Part shown: piece by piece, positions 40,904 through 50,238 of the stretch
Position numbering within the stretch: the stretch's first letter is position 1
Layout of the letters: every line of letters starts with the position of its first letter
Assembly (NCBI RefSeq): GCF_900155395.1
Contig: NZ_LT699726.1
Location: 219,419 to 283,418 of the forward strand
Direction of reading: 5' to 3'
Source: Merdibacter massiliensis
Lineage (GTDB): Bacteria > Bacillota_I > Bacilli_A > Erysipelotrichales > Erysipelotrichaceae
DNA length: 64,000 nt
Program-made: the position numbers and the translations under genes
The notes under the pieces: generated by a model
What the model saw: only the letters and a program-made list of their open reading frames with translations
Told to the model about the DNA's origin: nothing
Database searches by the model: none

Positions 40904-41734
40904 ATGGCAAAAATTATTCGCATTTTAAACCATAATGCTGTGTTGATTCACGAAGTAAAGGAAAACCGTGTTCTCCTGCTTTTAGATAAAGGAATTGGTT
41001 TTGGACGTAAGATCAATGAGCAAATTGAACCGCCTTATACAGGAAAAGTATATGAATTGCAGAAAGAAACTACAAAAGGTCCTGCAAAAGATGTTTTGAA
41101 TCATTTAGAACCGGAGTTTCTGGAACTCAGCAGTGAAATTATTGCCATGGCTGAAACGCGTTTTAAAAATATTGATCGAAATATTTTATTGCCGCTGGCT
41201 GATCATATTGCTTTTGCCATCGCACGTATCAAAAGTGGATTGAATATTACAAACCCATTTGTAAATGATATTTGCATGCTTTATCCAGAAGAGTATGAAG
41301 TAGCTAAAATGGGAAAACAATTGATCTATGAACGTTGCGGGTACGAAATCAATGAAGATGAAGTTGGTTATATTACCCTTCATATCCATAGCGCAATGGG
41401 GGAACAGGTCGATGAAGGAATGCTGGTGGCGGTGATCATCAATGAAAGCATTCAGCAAGTTGAAAAAGAATGCGGTGTAGAAATTGATGTGCATACTTTA
41501 TCTTACAGCCGCTTGTTGACCCATATGAAATATTTATTGGCACGATTAAGAGATGGTGAAATACTCGCATTAGATATGGAGGAGTATACAAAAACGAATT
41601 TTCCGTATTCGTATAATGTAGCGCAACATATCATTGAGCGTATCGAACGGACCATTCATAAGGAAATCCCGAAAGTGGAAACTGGTTATTTAGCACTGCA
41701 TATCGAACGTGTATGCAGAAATGATACAAATTAA
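40904..41734 (+). CDS. PRD-containing transcription antiterminator, GlcT/LicT type
   Basis: 276 aa. An N-terminal RNA-binding CAT domain (1-55; ILNHNAVL, GIGFGRK) is followed by two PRD modules (about 65-170 and 175-276). Regulatory His residues are visible in LADHIAFA, LHIHSAM, LLTHMKY and LALHIERV. PTS phosphorylation of these His would switch RNA binding. It should bind the RAT element before ptsG. Co-transcription with ptsG means autoregulation. In Bacillus glcT is upstream of ptsG, here it is downstream. Confidence 0.9.
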   Translation: MAKIIRILNHNAVLIHEVKENRVLLLLDKGIGFGRKINEQIEPPYTGKVYELQKETTKGPAKDVLNHLEPEFLELSSEIIAMAETRFKNIDRNILLPLADHIAFAIARIKSGLNITNPFVNDICMLYPEEYEVAKMGKQLIYERCGYEINEDEVGYITLHIHSAMGEQVDEGMLVAVIINESIQQVEKECGVEIDVHTLSYSRLLTHMKYLLARLRDGEILALDMEEYTKTNFPYSYNVAQHIIERIERTIHKEIPKVETGYLALHIERVCRNDTN

Positions 41735-41760
41735 GCTGCATCGATGGATGCAGCTTTTAT
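41733..41760. terminator. Terminator after the ptsG operon
   Basis: 10-bp stem AAGCTGCATC / GATGCAGCTT with a GATG loop and T run. Confidence 0.85.
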
Positions 41761-41807
41761 CTTTGTGAAATTAATTATTGTTATCTAGTGATGAGGGAAA
41801 AACATAC

Positions 41808-42476
41808 TTAATGATATTTTTGTCTAATGTCATAAAACAACAGTAAGATGGATAGAATAGTGATCAAGAAAATGGGATGAATCGAAAGCTGTTCAAAGAA
41901 GGATGGGGCAATGATCAAAAAGAATAAATAAAAGAGATAAAATACAAGATAAGTCAATAATACAAATATTTTTTGTGAAATCCAGCGATCTGCGAATAAG
42001 GTTATATTTTGAATCAAAAGAAATGGAAACAGAGTAGAGAAAAAGAGAGACCATATATTATTTTGCGCTAGAGTTTCGAAAAGGAACAAAAGCAAAAATA
42101 AGAACAAGTGTACAAATGCGATTGCAGCACATTTGTAGAGAAATAAGCGTCCTTGATTGATATAACAAATACTGATCAGCTCGTCCATACCATAGATTGA
42201 CTGGCGATAAGTAGTATAGATACCATAACCGCCAAGAAAAAAGAAATAGAAGGCAATGATCAGCATATGATTTTGCTGCAGAAATACAAGCAGCCATAAC
42301 AAGAGCATAAAAGAAACAACACTGAACAGCAGGAAGTAACGCAGCTCCATGTGAATGAGTCGCCAAATGATGTGTGAGCGGCTATCAACCATTTGTAAAG
42401 ATAATTGTAATTGTTCAAAGGAAAGAAAGGCGGTTTTTTGAATGGCTTGCGGATCTGGGTCATTCCATTGTTTCAT
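41808..42476 (-). CDS. Hypothetical membrane protein downstream of ECF sigma gene
   Basis: 222 aa. A cytoplasmic N-terminus of about 45 residues is followed by six hydrophobic segments rich in Phe and Leu. The gene overlaps the end of the ECF sigma gene by 17 bases. This position is where anti-sigma factors often lie, but the N-terminal part has no visible zinc HxxxCxxC motif, so an anti-sigma role is only a guess. It could be part of the ABC exporter. Confidence 0.6.
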   Translation of the reverse strand: MKQWNDPDPQAIQKTAFLSFEQLQLSLQMVDSRSHIIWRLIHMELRYFLLFSVVSFMLLLWLLVFLQQNHMLIIAFYFFFLGGYGIYTTYRQSIYGMDELISICYINQGRLFLYKCAAIAFVHLFLFLLLFLFETLAQNNIWSLFFSTLFPFLLIQNITLFADRWISQKIFVLLTYLVFYLFYLFFLIIAPSFFEQLSIHPIFLITILSILLLFYDIRQKYH

Positions 42477-43008
42477 TACTATTGTCCTCCTTCCATAAAT
42501 TGCGTAAATGAATCAGTGCACGGGCATGTCTGGATTTTAATGTCGATTGGGGGATACCCAGCAATTCGCTGATTTCACGAAAATTCATTTGCTTCAAATA
42601 ATAAAAATAGATGATATCTTGTTCTTCATTTGGCAATAAGACGATTAATTGATGCAGATGTTCATATTCAAATGACTGCATCATGGCTTCCTGGAATGAG
42701 CATCCGTTAGGTAAGAGTTCTTCTTCGATCGGTAAATGCCGATGGCGCTGCTCTTTGCGCAAATGATCGATACAGCAGCTAGAAGCAATCACATAGAGAT
42801 AGCCTAATAATTTTCCTTGTACACGATAGGTGGGAATCTGTTTCATAAAACGAAGAAAGGTTTCTTGCAAAATGTCTTGTGCATCTGCTTGATTTACTAC
42901 CTTGGTAGTGACATAGCGGTACAACGGAGGGTAATAATGTTGGACCAGTTGTTGAACGGCAGCTTCATTTCCTTTTCGAAGTGCTTTAATCAAAGTTTTC
43001 TCGTTCAA
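42460..43008 (-). CDS. ECF-type RNA polymerase sigma factor
   Basis: 182 aa. Region 2 (about 20-85) has YYPPLYRYVTTKV and ADAQDILQETFLRFMKQ. Region 4 (about 125-175) has LPNEEQDIIYFYYLKQMNFREISELLGIPQSTLKSRHARAL. No region 3 is present, as expected for ECF. It lies 30 bases after an ABC permease gene and overlaps a membrane-protein gene. The operon ABC-permease-sigma-membrane protein suggests a response to an envelope signal. The target promoters are unknown. Confidence 0.88.
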   Translation of the reverse strand: MNEKTLIKALRKGNEAAVQQLVQHYYPPLYRYVTTKVVNQADAQDILQETFLRFMKQIPTYRVQGKLLGYLYVIASSCCIDHLRKEQRHRHLPIEEELLPNGCSFQEAMMQSFEYEHLHQLIVLLPNEEQDIIYFYYLKQMNFREISELLGIPQSTLKSRHARALIHLRNLWKEDNSNETME

Positions 43009-43038
43009 AAATCCCCCTCCTTTTTTGATATAGAACTG

Positions 43039-44508
43039 TTATTTTGTTGTAATGATATGACGTTTAGCATGAAGAAACATGATAATAGTAGCGAAGATAA
43101 TAAATAAAAGCCAGATGATCCACACAAAATCTTTAACCCAGATACCATTGCTTAGAATAGGATCATGAAGCTGTGGATTGGGAATAAAAAACAAATACAG
43201 ATTACCTAGATTGACATAATTTAAAATAGCAAGGCTGGAAACCCATTCAGGGAGATATGGAAAAAATAAAAGCGGAAAGAACAAGATGCACAGTAGTATC
43301 AAAATTGTGATAAACCTGTTCTTTGTCAAACAGGAGATAAGGCTAGTACTAAATGAAATTGCTACGATTGCCAAACATTGCAGAGAGAATAAGGAAAAGA
43401 TCAATTGCCGATAAGATAAGTAGGGAGTATCCAATAACTGTAAAATGAAATTTAACTGTCCAATCACAGGCAAATCGAATCCATGCAAAGAAACGGTGCT
43501 GACTGTGAAGAAGAATGCAATGAGATTCATGATGAGATAAAGGGTGAATGCAATCAGTAAATTGGCTGATATTTTAGCAATTGTGATTCTTGTATAACCG
43601 GTTTTCGTTGCTACGATCAGCTGATCCATCTTTGTACTTTTCTCAATGGCAAAGGTATTGGAAAATAAAATGGCTAAAATGACGATTGTGTACAACGTAT
43701 TCGACTGCATGTGACGAATAAAAAGCTGTGCCGGAATCATGCTGCCATACGACTGCGGCTTTGAGAGTTGTTCTTCAGCATAAGTACGCAAATTAGTCTG
43801 CTCATTTGATAAGGTACCATTTTCAGTATAGTTTAGACTTAATCGGTTGAAGAGCGTTGTTTGCGGATACAAAAGACTATAGAGAGGATAATTGTTTGGA
43901 TATTGTTGTGGTGTTTCTTCGTTTAGAAGAGGATCATCATACAAGATATCGGTATTGCCGCGATAGATCAGGTTTAATGTATTTAGACGGCTTTCATCTT
44001 TATAAAAGGTTTTTAATAAATAGTGATCAGACTCCTGATCAGAGAATTCTTCATAAGCCAGCGATACATAGTTCGTATTATGACTGCTTAGGCGTTGCAA
44101 CAGCTGAAGATTTTCTGCTGTCAATTGATGCTGCTCATTGCGTTCAAATAACGCTTTCCAATCCTTTCCATAGAAGTTTTCCATTTTTGCATCGTCAATA
44201 TTTTCATCTTTCGTAAACGCAGTGTACAGACGATTATAGTCATCCATAAAACGCTGCCATAATTCTTCATTCACGGTACCTTCATACTGTGAATAAATTT
44301 GATCTGCATAAGCATATAAGTCTCGATTGGCTTTTAACGGTTCGCCCTCAAAAGTAGAAAACTGCAAGTCAGGGTCATAGGCATTGATTGCTCGATAATC
44401 TTCACGTACGATCTGTACGACCATCATTGCGATGATAAAGATCAAAAGAGAGAGATGAAATTTGCTCTTCAGTATTTTTTGGAGCTCACTGATGATCAGT
44501 TTCCACAT
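43039..44508 (-). CDS. ABC-2 type transporter permease
   Basis: 489 aa from ATG 44508 (MWKLIISELQKILKSK). One N-terminal membrane segment is followed by a large extracytoplasmic domain (about 45-270), then five or six segments with FAIEKSTKMDQLIVATKTG, a pattern of ABC-2 permeases such as those of lantibiotic or bacitracin-type exporters. The start lies 23 bases inside the ATPase gene, so translation is coupled. The substrate is unknown. Confidence 0.82.
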   Translation of the reverse strand: MWKLIISELQKILKSKFHLSLLIFIIAMMVVQIVREDYRAINAYDPDLQFSTFEGEPLKANRDLYAYADQIYSQYEGTVNEELWQRFMDDYNRLYTAFTKDENIDDAKMENFYGKDWKALFERNEQHQLTAENLQLLQRLSSHNTNYVSLAYEEFSDQESDHYLLKTFYKDESRLNTLNLIYRGNTDILYDDPLLNEETPQQYPNNYPLYSLLYPQTTLFNRLSLNYTENGTLSNEQTNLRTYAEEQLSKPQSYGSMIPAQLFIRHMQSNTLYTIVILAILFSNTFAIEKSTKMDQLIVATKTGYTRITIAKISANLLIAFTLYLIMNLIAFFFTVSTVSLHGFDLPVIGQLNFILQLLDTPYLSYRQLIFSLFSLQCLAIVAISFSTSLISCLTKNRFITILILLCILFFPLLFFPYLPEWVSSLAILNYVNLGNLYLFFIPNPQLHDPILSNGIWVKDFVWIIWLLFIIFATIIMFLHAKRHIITTK

Positions 44509-45379
44509 AACAATCACCTTCTTCGCTAAAATGATACAGATAATAGTCATCTAGATCTGGCTGGACAGGCCGCGCATGAGGATATGGCTGATGATCGGCC
44601 AATATGCGTAAATAAATCTGATTTCCCTGTTGATGCGTTTTGACAATGACCTGGTTTTGCAGCTGCTTGCCAGTTTCCTGATCGGAAAGAATGACTTCCC
44701 ATACTTTTCCTTGTATGGTTTCCAGCAAGGCTTCACAAGTATCATGAGCAAAAATACTGCCGTCTTTCATGACCAGGATATCGTCTGCAATTGATTCAAT
44801 ATCACTGACGATGTGTGTAGATAATAAGACCGTACATTCATTTGCTAAAGAGGCAATCAAGTTGCGGAAAGCAATACGCTCTTTCGGATCTAATCCGGCG
44901 GTCGGCTCATCCAGCAGCAAGAGTGCAGGTTTTGTCAAAAGAGCTTGTGCTATACCGACACGGCGAAGCATTCCTCCAGAAAGATGTTTCATTTTGTATT
45001 TTCGCTCTTTCGAAAGGTGAAGCTGCAGGCATAACTCATCGATTCGTTTTTGAAGCAATGTTTTTGGCATACGTTTCAATAATCCCATGTAAGACAAAAA
45101 TTGTTCGACCGTATAGTTTGGATAAAAGCCAAAATGTTGCGGCATATAGCCTAAAGATGCACAATAGGTATCATATTGTTTGCTAATGGCAATCTGATCA
45201 AAATAAATTTGGCCTTTACTTGGCGGTAATAAGCCGGCAAGCATACGGATCAAAGTGGTTTTTCCAGAACCATTCGCGCCTAAAAGTGCATGAACTCCTG
45301 GCTGGATCGAAAAACTGACTTGATCAACCGCCTTTTTTTGATGAAAAGTTCTGGATACGTGTTCACAGGTTAGTATCAT
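44486..45379 (-). CDS. ABC transporter ATP-binding protein
   Basis: 297 aa from ATG 45379 with AAAGGAGG upstream. Walker A GANGSGKTT, signature LSGGMLRRV, Walker B LLLLDEPTAGLDP and the switch His in LLSTHIVSD are all present. The C-terminal 75 residues match the extension of ABC-2 ATPases. It is the first gene of the four-gene minus-strand operon, divergent from glyA across about 200 bases that hold both promoters. Confidence 0.93.
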   Translation of the reverse strand: MILTCEHVSRTFHQKKAVDQVSFSIQPGVHALLGANGSGKTTLIRMLAGLLPPSKGQIYFDQIAISKQYDTYCASLGYMPQHFGFYPNYTVEQFLSYMGLLKRMPKTLLQKRIDELCLQLHLSKERKYKMKHLSGGMLRRVGIAQALLTKPALLLLDEPTAGLDPKERIAFRNLIASLANECTVLLSTHIVSDIESIADDILVMKDGSIFAHDTCEALLETIQGKVWEVILSDQETGKQLQNQVIVKTHQQGNQIYLRILADHQPYPHARPVQPDLDDYYLYHFSEEGDCYVETDHQ

Positions 45380-45561
45380 TGTGTTGCCTCCTTTCACTCT
45401 TTAAACGTAATAAAGATAAAAAAAGACGAAAGTTTTGAGAAATGTAAGCATATTGTAGATACAAACGATAGATTTGTGTAAGAAAAGTAAACATAAGAAA
45501 AAAAGAAAGAGAAATGAATAAAAAAACGAGCAATTTTAAAGAAAGGTAAACTAGAGCATGC

Positions 45562-45567
45562 TATAAT
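45562..45567 (+). promoter_or_regulatory. -10 box of glyA
   Basis: TATAAT, 20 bases before the glyA ATG. No clear -35 at normal spacing. Confidence 0.5.
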
Positions 45568-45587
45568 CTAACAAAGGATGTGATGAA

Positions 45588-46814
45588 ATGAAAGATTTAC
45601 AGATTAAAGAGATGATTGAAAAAGAAGCGAAACGGCAGTTAAACAATGTAGAGCTGATTGCTTCTGAAAATTATGTTTCTGACGATGTATTGGAAGCAGC
45701 AGGCAGTATCTTAACAAATAAATATGCGGAAGGATATCCGAATAAACGCTATTATGGCGGCTGTTATTGTGTTGATGAAATAGAAGAACTGGCAAGACAG
45801 CGGGCCAAAGAATTATTCCATGCAGAACATGCAAATGTGCAGCCGCACAGCGGATCTCAAGCCAATATGGCTGTTTATATGACAGTGTTAAAACCTGGAG
45901 ATACGGTCTTAGGAATGAATCTGAGCGCTGGCGGACATTTGACACATGGTCATCCGTTGAATTTCAGCGGAACGTTATATCGCTTCGTTGATTATGGAGT
46001 GAATCCGCAAACGGAGATGATCGATTACGACGAAGTATTGGAAATAGCCAAGAAAGAAAAACCGAGATTGATCGTTGTAGGAGCAAGTGCTTATCCACGT
46101 ATTATCGATTTTGCACGTTTTCGCACGATTGCAGATGAAGTAGGCGCATTGTTGATGGTCGACATGGCACATATCGCCGGTTTGGTTGCAGCTGGTGTGC
46201 ATCCAAGTCCAATACCATATGCAGATTTCGTGACGACAACAACACACAAGACGCTGCGCGGACCGCGCGGAGGCATGATATTCTGTAAAAAAGAGTATGC
46301 TGCTCAATTAGACAAAACTGTCTTCCCGGGTATGCAGGGAGGTCCTTTGATGCATATCATCGCAGCAAAAGCAGTTTGTTTATATGAAGCAATGCAGCCA
46401 GATTTTGCTGCATACGCCAAACAGATCGTAAAAAATTGCCAAGTGTTGTCAGATACATTGAAAAAACACGGTTTTCGTATTGTAAGTGGAGGTAGTGATA
46501 ATCACTTATTATTAGTAGATGTAAAAGCGAGCATTGATATGACCGGAAAAAAAGCAGAGGCTTTATTGGATGAAGCAGGCATTACTTGCAATAAGAATAC
46601 GATCCCATTTGACCAGGAAAAACCATTTATTACGAGCGGTATTCGTTTAGGCAGCGCAGCGATGACAAGCAGAGGTTTTAAAGAAAAAGAATTTGAACAA
46701 GTGGGTGAGTGGATCGTTCGTGCATTACAGTTAGAATCGGGAAGCGAAGAAATGCAAGAGCTGCATGAAGAAGTGATTGCTTTGACGTCACAGTTTCCGA
46801 TTCGTCATAATTGA
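45588..46814 (+). CDS. glyA: Serine hydroxymethyltransferase
   Basis: 408 aa, full length. PLP enzyme that makes glycine and methylene-THF from serine. The PLP Lys is in [25 protein letters not shown] and [10 protein letters not shown] are typical. The N-terminal [10 protein letters not shown] contains the substrate-binding Ser and Glu. AAGGATGTGA precedes the ATG. The stop lies just before rlmH, so the two are co-transcribed. Confidence 0.97.
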   Translation: MKDLQIKEMIEKEAKRQLNNVELIASENYVSDDVLEAAGSILTNKYAEGYPNKRYYGGCYCVDEIEELARQRAKELFHAEHANVQPHSGSQANMAVYMTVLKPGDTVLGMNLSAGGHLTHGHPLNFSGTLYRFVDYGVNPQTEMIDYDEVLEIAKKEKPRLIVVGASAYPRIIDFARFRTIADEVGALLMVDMAHIAGLVAAGVHPSPIPYADFVTTTTHKTLRGPRGGMIFCKKEYAAQLDKTVFPGMQGGPLMHIIAAKAVCLYEAMQPDFAAYAKQIVKNCQVLSDTLKKHGFRIVSGGSDNHLLLVDVKASIDMTGKKAEALLDEAGITCNKNTIPFDQEKPFITSGIRLGSAAMTSRGFKEKEFEQVGEWIVRALQLESGSEEMQELHEEVIALTSQFPIRHN

Positions 46815-46816
46815 TC

Positions 46817-47293
46817 ATGATTCGTATCATCGCAGTTGGAAAGATCAAAGAAAAAGCGATGCTTGCTTTGATTGATGAGTATCGCAAACGTTTATCTCCC
46901 TTTACAAAATTAGAAATCATTGAAGTAAATGATGAACATGCTCCGCAAACAAACAGCGATGCGGAAAATGAATTGGTCAAAGAGAAAGAGGGTAAACGTT
47001 TGCTGGCACAAATCAAAGAAAATGATTATGTTATCTTATTGGACCTGTGGGGGAAAATGTTTGACAGCGAAGGATTTGCCAGAAAGATCGATCAATTACA
47101 AACACAGGGCAATAGCATGCTTGCTTTTGTGATTGCCGGGTCATTGGGTCCAAGCAAAGAAGTGGTCGATCGCAGCAATTTGCGTTGGAAACTCAGTGAT
47201 CTTACATTTACGCATCAGATGACAAGAGTTTTGGTGATGGAGCAGATTTACCGTGCATTTATGATCAATCATCATCGTCCATATCATAAATAA
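46817..47293 (+). CDS. rlmH: 23S rRNA pseudouridine(1915) N3-methyltransferase RlmH
   Basis: 158 aa from ATG 46817. SPOUT methyltransferase. The knot motif with FVIAGSLGPS and the C-terminal LSDLTFTHQMTRVLVMEQIYRAFMI pattern in parts are diagnostic. ATG lies 2 bases after the glyA stop, so translation probably depends on termination-reinitiation; no strong Shine-Dalgarno is visible. It methylates m3-psi1915 in helix 69. Confidence 0.94.
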   Translation: MIRIIAVGKIKEKAMLALIDEYRKRLSPFTKLEIIEVNDEHAPQTNSDAENELVKEKEGKRLLAQIKENDYVILLDLWGKMFDSEGFARKIDQLQTQGNSMLAFVIAGSLGPSKEVVDRSNLRWKLSDLTFTHQMTRVLVMEQIYRAFMINHHRPYHK

Positions 47294-47322
47294 GCGACAG
47301 TTATTACACTGCCGCTTTTTTA
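47292..47322. terminator. Terminator after rlmH
   Basis: Stem AAGCGACAGT / ACTGCCGCTT with one mismatch and a T run. Confidence 0.8.
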
Positions 47323-47807
47323 AAGATTTCGTTGTGCAAGCAATACGATATCATTTGTGTTTGATTTCGTTTCTTTGATCGCTTGAAATTTGTTTTTTAA
47401 CCAAAAATGCTCTGCCTGAGGATTCCCCTTGACCCAGGCAAGTTGTACATATTTATATTTTTCTTCACGTAGATATTCGCACAGCTCAGTTATGATCTCA
47501 GTTCCAGTTCCATGTCTCTGTTTTTTGACATCCATCATGAAAAAACCAATAAAAACACTTTTATCAGTAGGATAATGATCAATCAGATCTATAATGGCAA
47601 TCAGTTCACCATTATCAAAAAAGTATCATCTCTACTTGTTTTTTCAGGAAATGTACGCATTTCCTCCAAAATAAGGTCACGGTTGACGAAGGGAGGACAA
47701 TATTGATAATAAAGTGTGTTTTGACTGCAGAGTGCAACAATGTCATTTAGATCAAGTACATTGAGAAAGCGAACATTTCTGCTTTTTGAAAATCTATCGA
47801 TTCTCAT
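47320..47807 (-). pseudogene. GNAT acetyltransferase, frameshifted
   Basis: Two frames together would code a protein of about 162 aa. The N-terminal part begins MRIDRFSKSRNVRFLN and runs to about 47620, then stops soon after an A6 run (47617-47622 on the plus strand). The other frame continues with DNGELIAIIDLI, then FFMMDVKKQRHGTGTEII, the acetyl-CoA loop R/QxxGxG/A, and ends FQAIKE. One extra base in the run would restore the frame. It is a recent pseudogene, a slippage variant or a sequencing error. Confidence 0.8.
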
Positions 47808-48007
47808 ATAAAGACCCCTTTTTCTTTAAATGTATTTTAATTATATAGTATGAAAGCAATCATTGCATATCAATTTTCATTTGCCGCTTAGAACAATTTG
47901 AAATGTGGAAATGGGAAGAGGTAAAAGCAAAAATAAGACGATAAGAATCGATTGTTTTGCATGAAAAGGTGTTTGTGAAAAAGTGAACAGATACGATGGG
48001 AAAAGGC

Positions 48008-48036
48008 TTTAATTTGAAAATATTCAGTGCTATAAT
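48008..48036 (+). promoter_or_regulatory. Probable promoter of pgk-tpiA
   Basis: TATAAT (48031-48036) with a weak TTTAAT -35 box (48008-48013) 17 bases upstream. The rest of 47808-48007 has no gene. Confidence 0.5.
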
Positions 48037-48067
48037 ATGTTCAGTCATAATAAGGAGGAATTTGACA

Positions 48068-49246
48068 ATGGCAAAGAGAACTGTGAAAGACCTTGATGTT
48101 GCTGGAAAAAAGGTCATCGTTCGCTGTGATTTTAACGTTCCAAGAAAGGACGGAAAGATTACAAATGATAACCGTATCGTTCAAGCGTTACCAACAATCA
48201 AATATTTGATTGAAAACAAAGCGAGAATCATTCTGATGTCTCACTTAGGAAAGGTTAAGACAGAAGAAGATAAGGCTAAAAATGATTTACGCTGTGTAGC
48301 AGAACGTTTAGCTGAACTGGTGGATACGAAAGTAAGCTTCTGCCCAGTTACTCGTGGAGAAGAACTGGAAAACATGGTTGCTGATCTAAAAGACGGCGAA
48401 ATCGTTTTGGTACAAAATACACGTTATGAAAAAGGCGAAAGCAAAAACGATCCTGAACTTGCTAAATACTGGGCTAGCTTAGGTGAAGTATTTGTAGAAG
48501 ATGCATTCGGTTCTGTTCACCGTGCACATGTTTCTACAGTGGGAATCCCAAGTATCATTAAAGATAATGGTTTAGGTTTCTTGGTAGAAAAAGAAGTTAC
48601 GATGTTAGGAAAGGCAGTGGATACACCAGAACGTCCATTTGTTGCTATCATCGGTGGTGCGAAAGTATCTGATAAGATCGCTGTAATCGATAACTTGCTG
48701 AAGAAAGCAGACAAAGTTATCGTTGGTGGCGGAATGGCTTATACATTCATGAAAGCACAAGGATATAAAGTAGGTACTTCTTTGTTAGAAGAAGATAAGA
48801 TCGAATTAGCTAAAGAATATATCGAAAAAGCTGGTGACAAACTTGTATTGCCTATCGATAATGTAATTGCAGATAAATTCGCTGCTGATGCAAATACACA
48901 AGTTTGCGAAGGCGATATCCCTGATGGATGGATGGGTCTTGATATCGGTCCTAAGACAGTAGAACTGTTTAAAAAGACATTAGAAGGTGCTAAGACTGTT
49001 GTATGGAATGGTCCTATGGGGGTATTCGAAATGGAACCATTCGCAAAAGGTACATTGGCTGTATGTACAGCTATTTCTGAATTGCCTGGTGCTACAACTG
49101 TAATCGGTGGTGGAGACTCTGCTGCTGCAGCAATCCAATTAGGATTTAAAGAGAAATTCTCTCACATTTCAACTGGTGGTGGAGCTTCTTTGGAATACAT
49201 GGAAGGTAAAGAATTGCCAGGTATCGCAATCATTAGCGAAAAATAA
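48068..49246 (+). CDS. pgk: Phosphoglycerate kinase
   Basis: 392 aa from ATG 48068 with AAGGAGG upstream; an in-frame start 72 bases earlier lies upstream of the promoter. [17 protein letters not shown], the nucleotide-binding GGAKVSDKI and the GGGDSAAA motif are present. It transfers phosphate from 1,3-bisphosphoglycerate to ADP. Transcribed with tpiA 23 bases downstream; gap is not adjacent. Codon use is strongly optimised, as for a highly expressed gene. Confidence 0.97.
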   Translation: MAKRTVKDLDVAGKKVIVRCDFNVPRKDGKITNDNRIVQALPTIKYLIENKARIILMSHLGKVKTEEDKAKNDLRCVAERLAELVDTKVSFCPVTRGEELENMVADLKDGEIVLVQNTRYEKGESKNDPELAKYWASLGEVFVEDAFGSVHRAHVSTVGIPSIIKDNGLGFLVEKEVTMLGKAVDTPERPFVAIIGGAKVSDKIAVIDNLLKKADKVIVGGGMAYTFMKAQGYKVGTSLLEEDKIELAKEYIEKAGDKLVLPIDNVIADKFAADANTQVCEGDIPDGWMGLDIGPKTVELFKKTLEGAKTVVWNGPMGVFEMEPFAKGTLAVCTAISELPGATTVIGGGDSAAAAIQLGFKEKFSHISTGGGASLEYMEGKELPGIAIISEK

Positions 49247-49269
49247 TTGAAAAGGGGAGAATAAGGATC

Positions 49270-50016
49270 ATGAGAAAACCAATTATTGTTGGAAACTGGA
49301 AAATGAATAAAACGATGAAGGAAACAAAAGAATTCATCGAAGCAGTTGATGGTGCTGCTGCCAGCGAAAATGCTACTTACGGTATCGGAGCTCCATTTAC
49401 TGCATTATCAACAGCAGTTGCTGCAGCTAAAAATTTAGTAATCGCTGCTGAAAACTGCCACTTTGAAGACAGCGGAGCATTTACTGGAGAAGTATCTGTT
49501 CCAATGTTACAAGAAGTTGGTGTTACATACTGCATTATTGGACATTCTGAACGTCGTACGATGTTTGGTGATACAGATGAAACAGTAAACAAAAAAGCAA
49601 AACGTTTGATCGAAGCAGGTATTACACCAATTCTTTGCATCGGTGAAACAGAAGCACAATATGATGCTGGTGAATCTGAAAAAGTTATCCGTGATCAGTT
49701 AACAGGTTCTTTAGCTGATTTGTGCCCAAAATGTGTTTCAGAAATGGTCATTGCATATGAACCAATCTGGGCTATTGGTACAGGTAAGAGTGCTTCAGTA
49801 GAAATCGCTGAAAACTGCTGCCGTATCGTCCGTGATCAGGTAAAAGTAATGTATGGCGAAGAAGCTGCTGAAAAAGTACGTATTCAATATGGAGGATCTG
49901 TAAAACCAGGTAACATCGTTGAATACATGGCGCAACCTGATATTGACGGTGCTTTAATCGGTGGAGCAAGCTTAAAAGCAGACAGCTTCATTGAAATTAT
50001 TGAAAAAACAAAATAG
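49270..50016 (+). CDS. tpiA: Triosephosphate isomerase
   Basis: 248 aa, full length. The N-terminal GNWKMNKT has Lys of the active site, the catalytic His is in IGHSERR, and the catalytic Glu in AYEPIWAIGTGK. YGGSVKPGN binds phosphate. It links dihydroxyacetone phosphate, which the glpK route can supply, with glyceraldehyde 3-phosphate. The GGGGAG site is 9 bases before the ATG. Confidence 0.97.
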   Translation: MRKPIIVGNWKMNKTMKETKEFIEAVDGAAASENATYGIGAPFTALSTAVAAAKNLVIAAENCHFEDSGAFTGEVSVPMLQEVGVTYCIIGHSERRTMFGDTDETVNKKAKRLIEAGITPILCIGETEAQYDAGESEKVIRDQLTGSLADLCPKCVSEMVIAYEPIWAIGTGKSASVEIAENCCRIVRDQVKVMYGEEAAEKVRIQYGGSVKPGNIVEYMAQPDIDGALIGGASLKADSFIEIIEKTK

Positions 50017-50028
50017 TCAGCAGGTCAT

Positions 50029-50066
50029 AAAGAGGATTGGATGGATACTTCCATCCTCTTTTTTTT
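50029..50066 (+). terminator. Terminator of the pgk-tpiA operon
   Basis: Stem AAAGAGGAT...ATGG / CCATCCTCTTT with a small bulge and eight T. Confidence 0.85.
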
Positions 50067-50238
50067 AGAAAGATAACTATATAAAAATCAAGTAGTTTAG
50101 ATGAAAAAGTTTGAAAATGTAAAACTGTTGATACCAGTTAGCTAATTTTGTAGAGATCTTTGAAAATGTGAATAAAAAGGCATGACAAAAACAACCTGAA
50201 AAAGGTTCAATTTTTTGATCTTGATGTGCTCGATCTAT

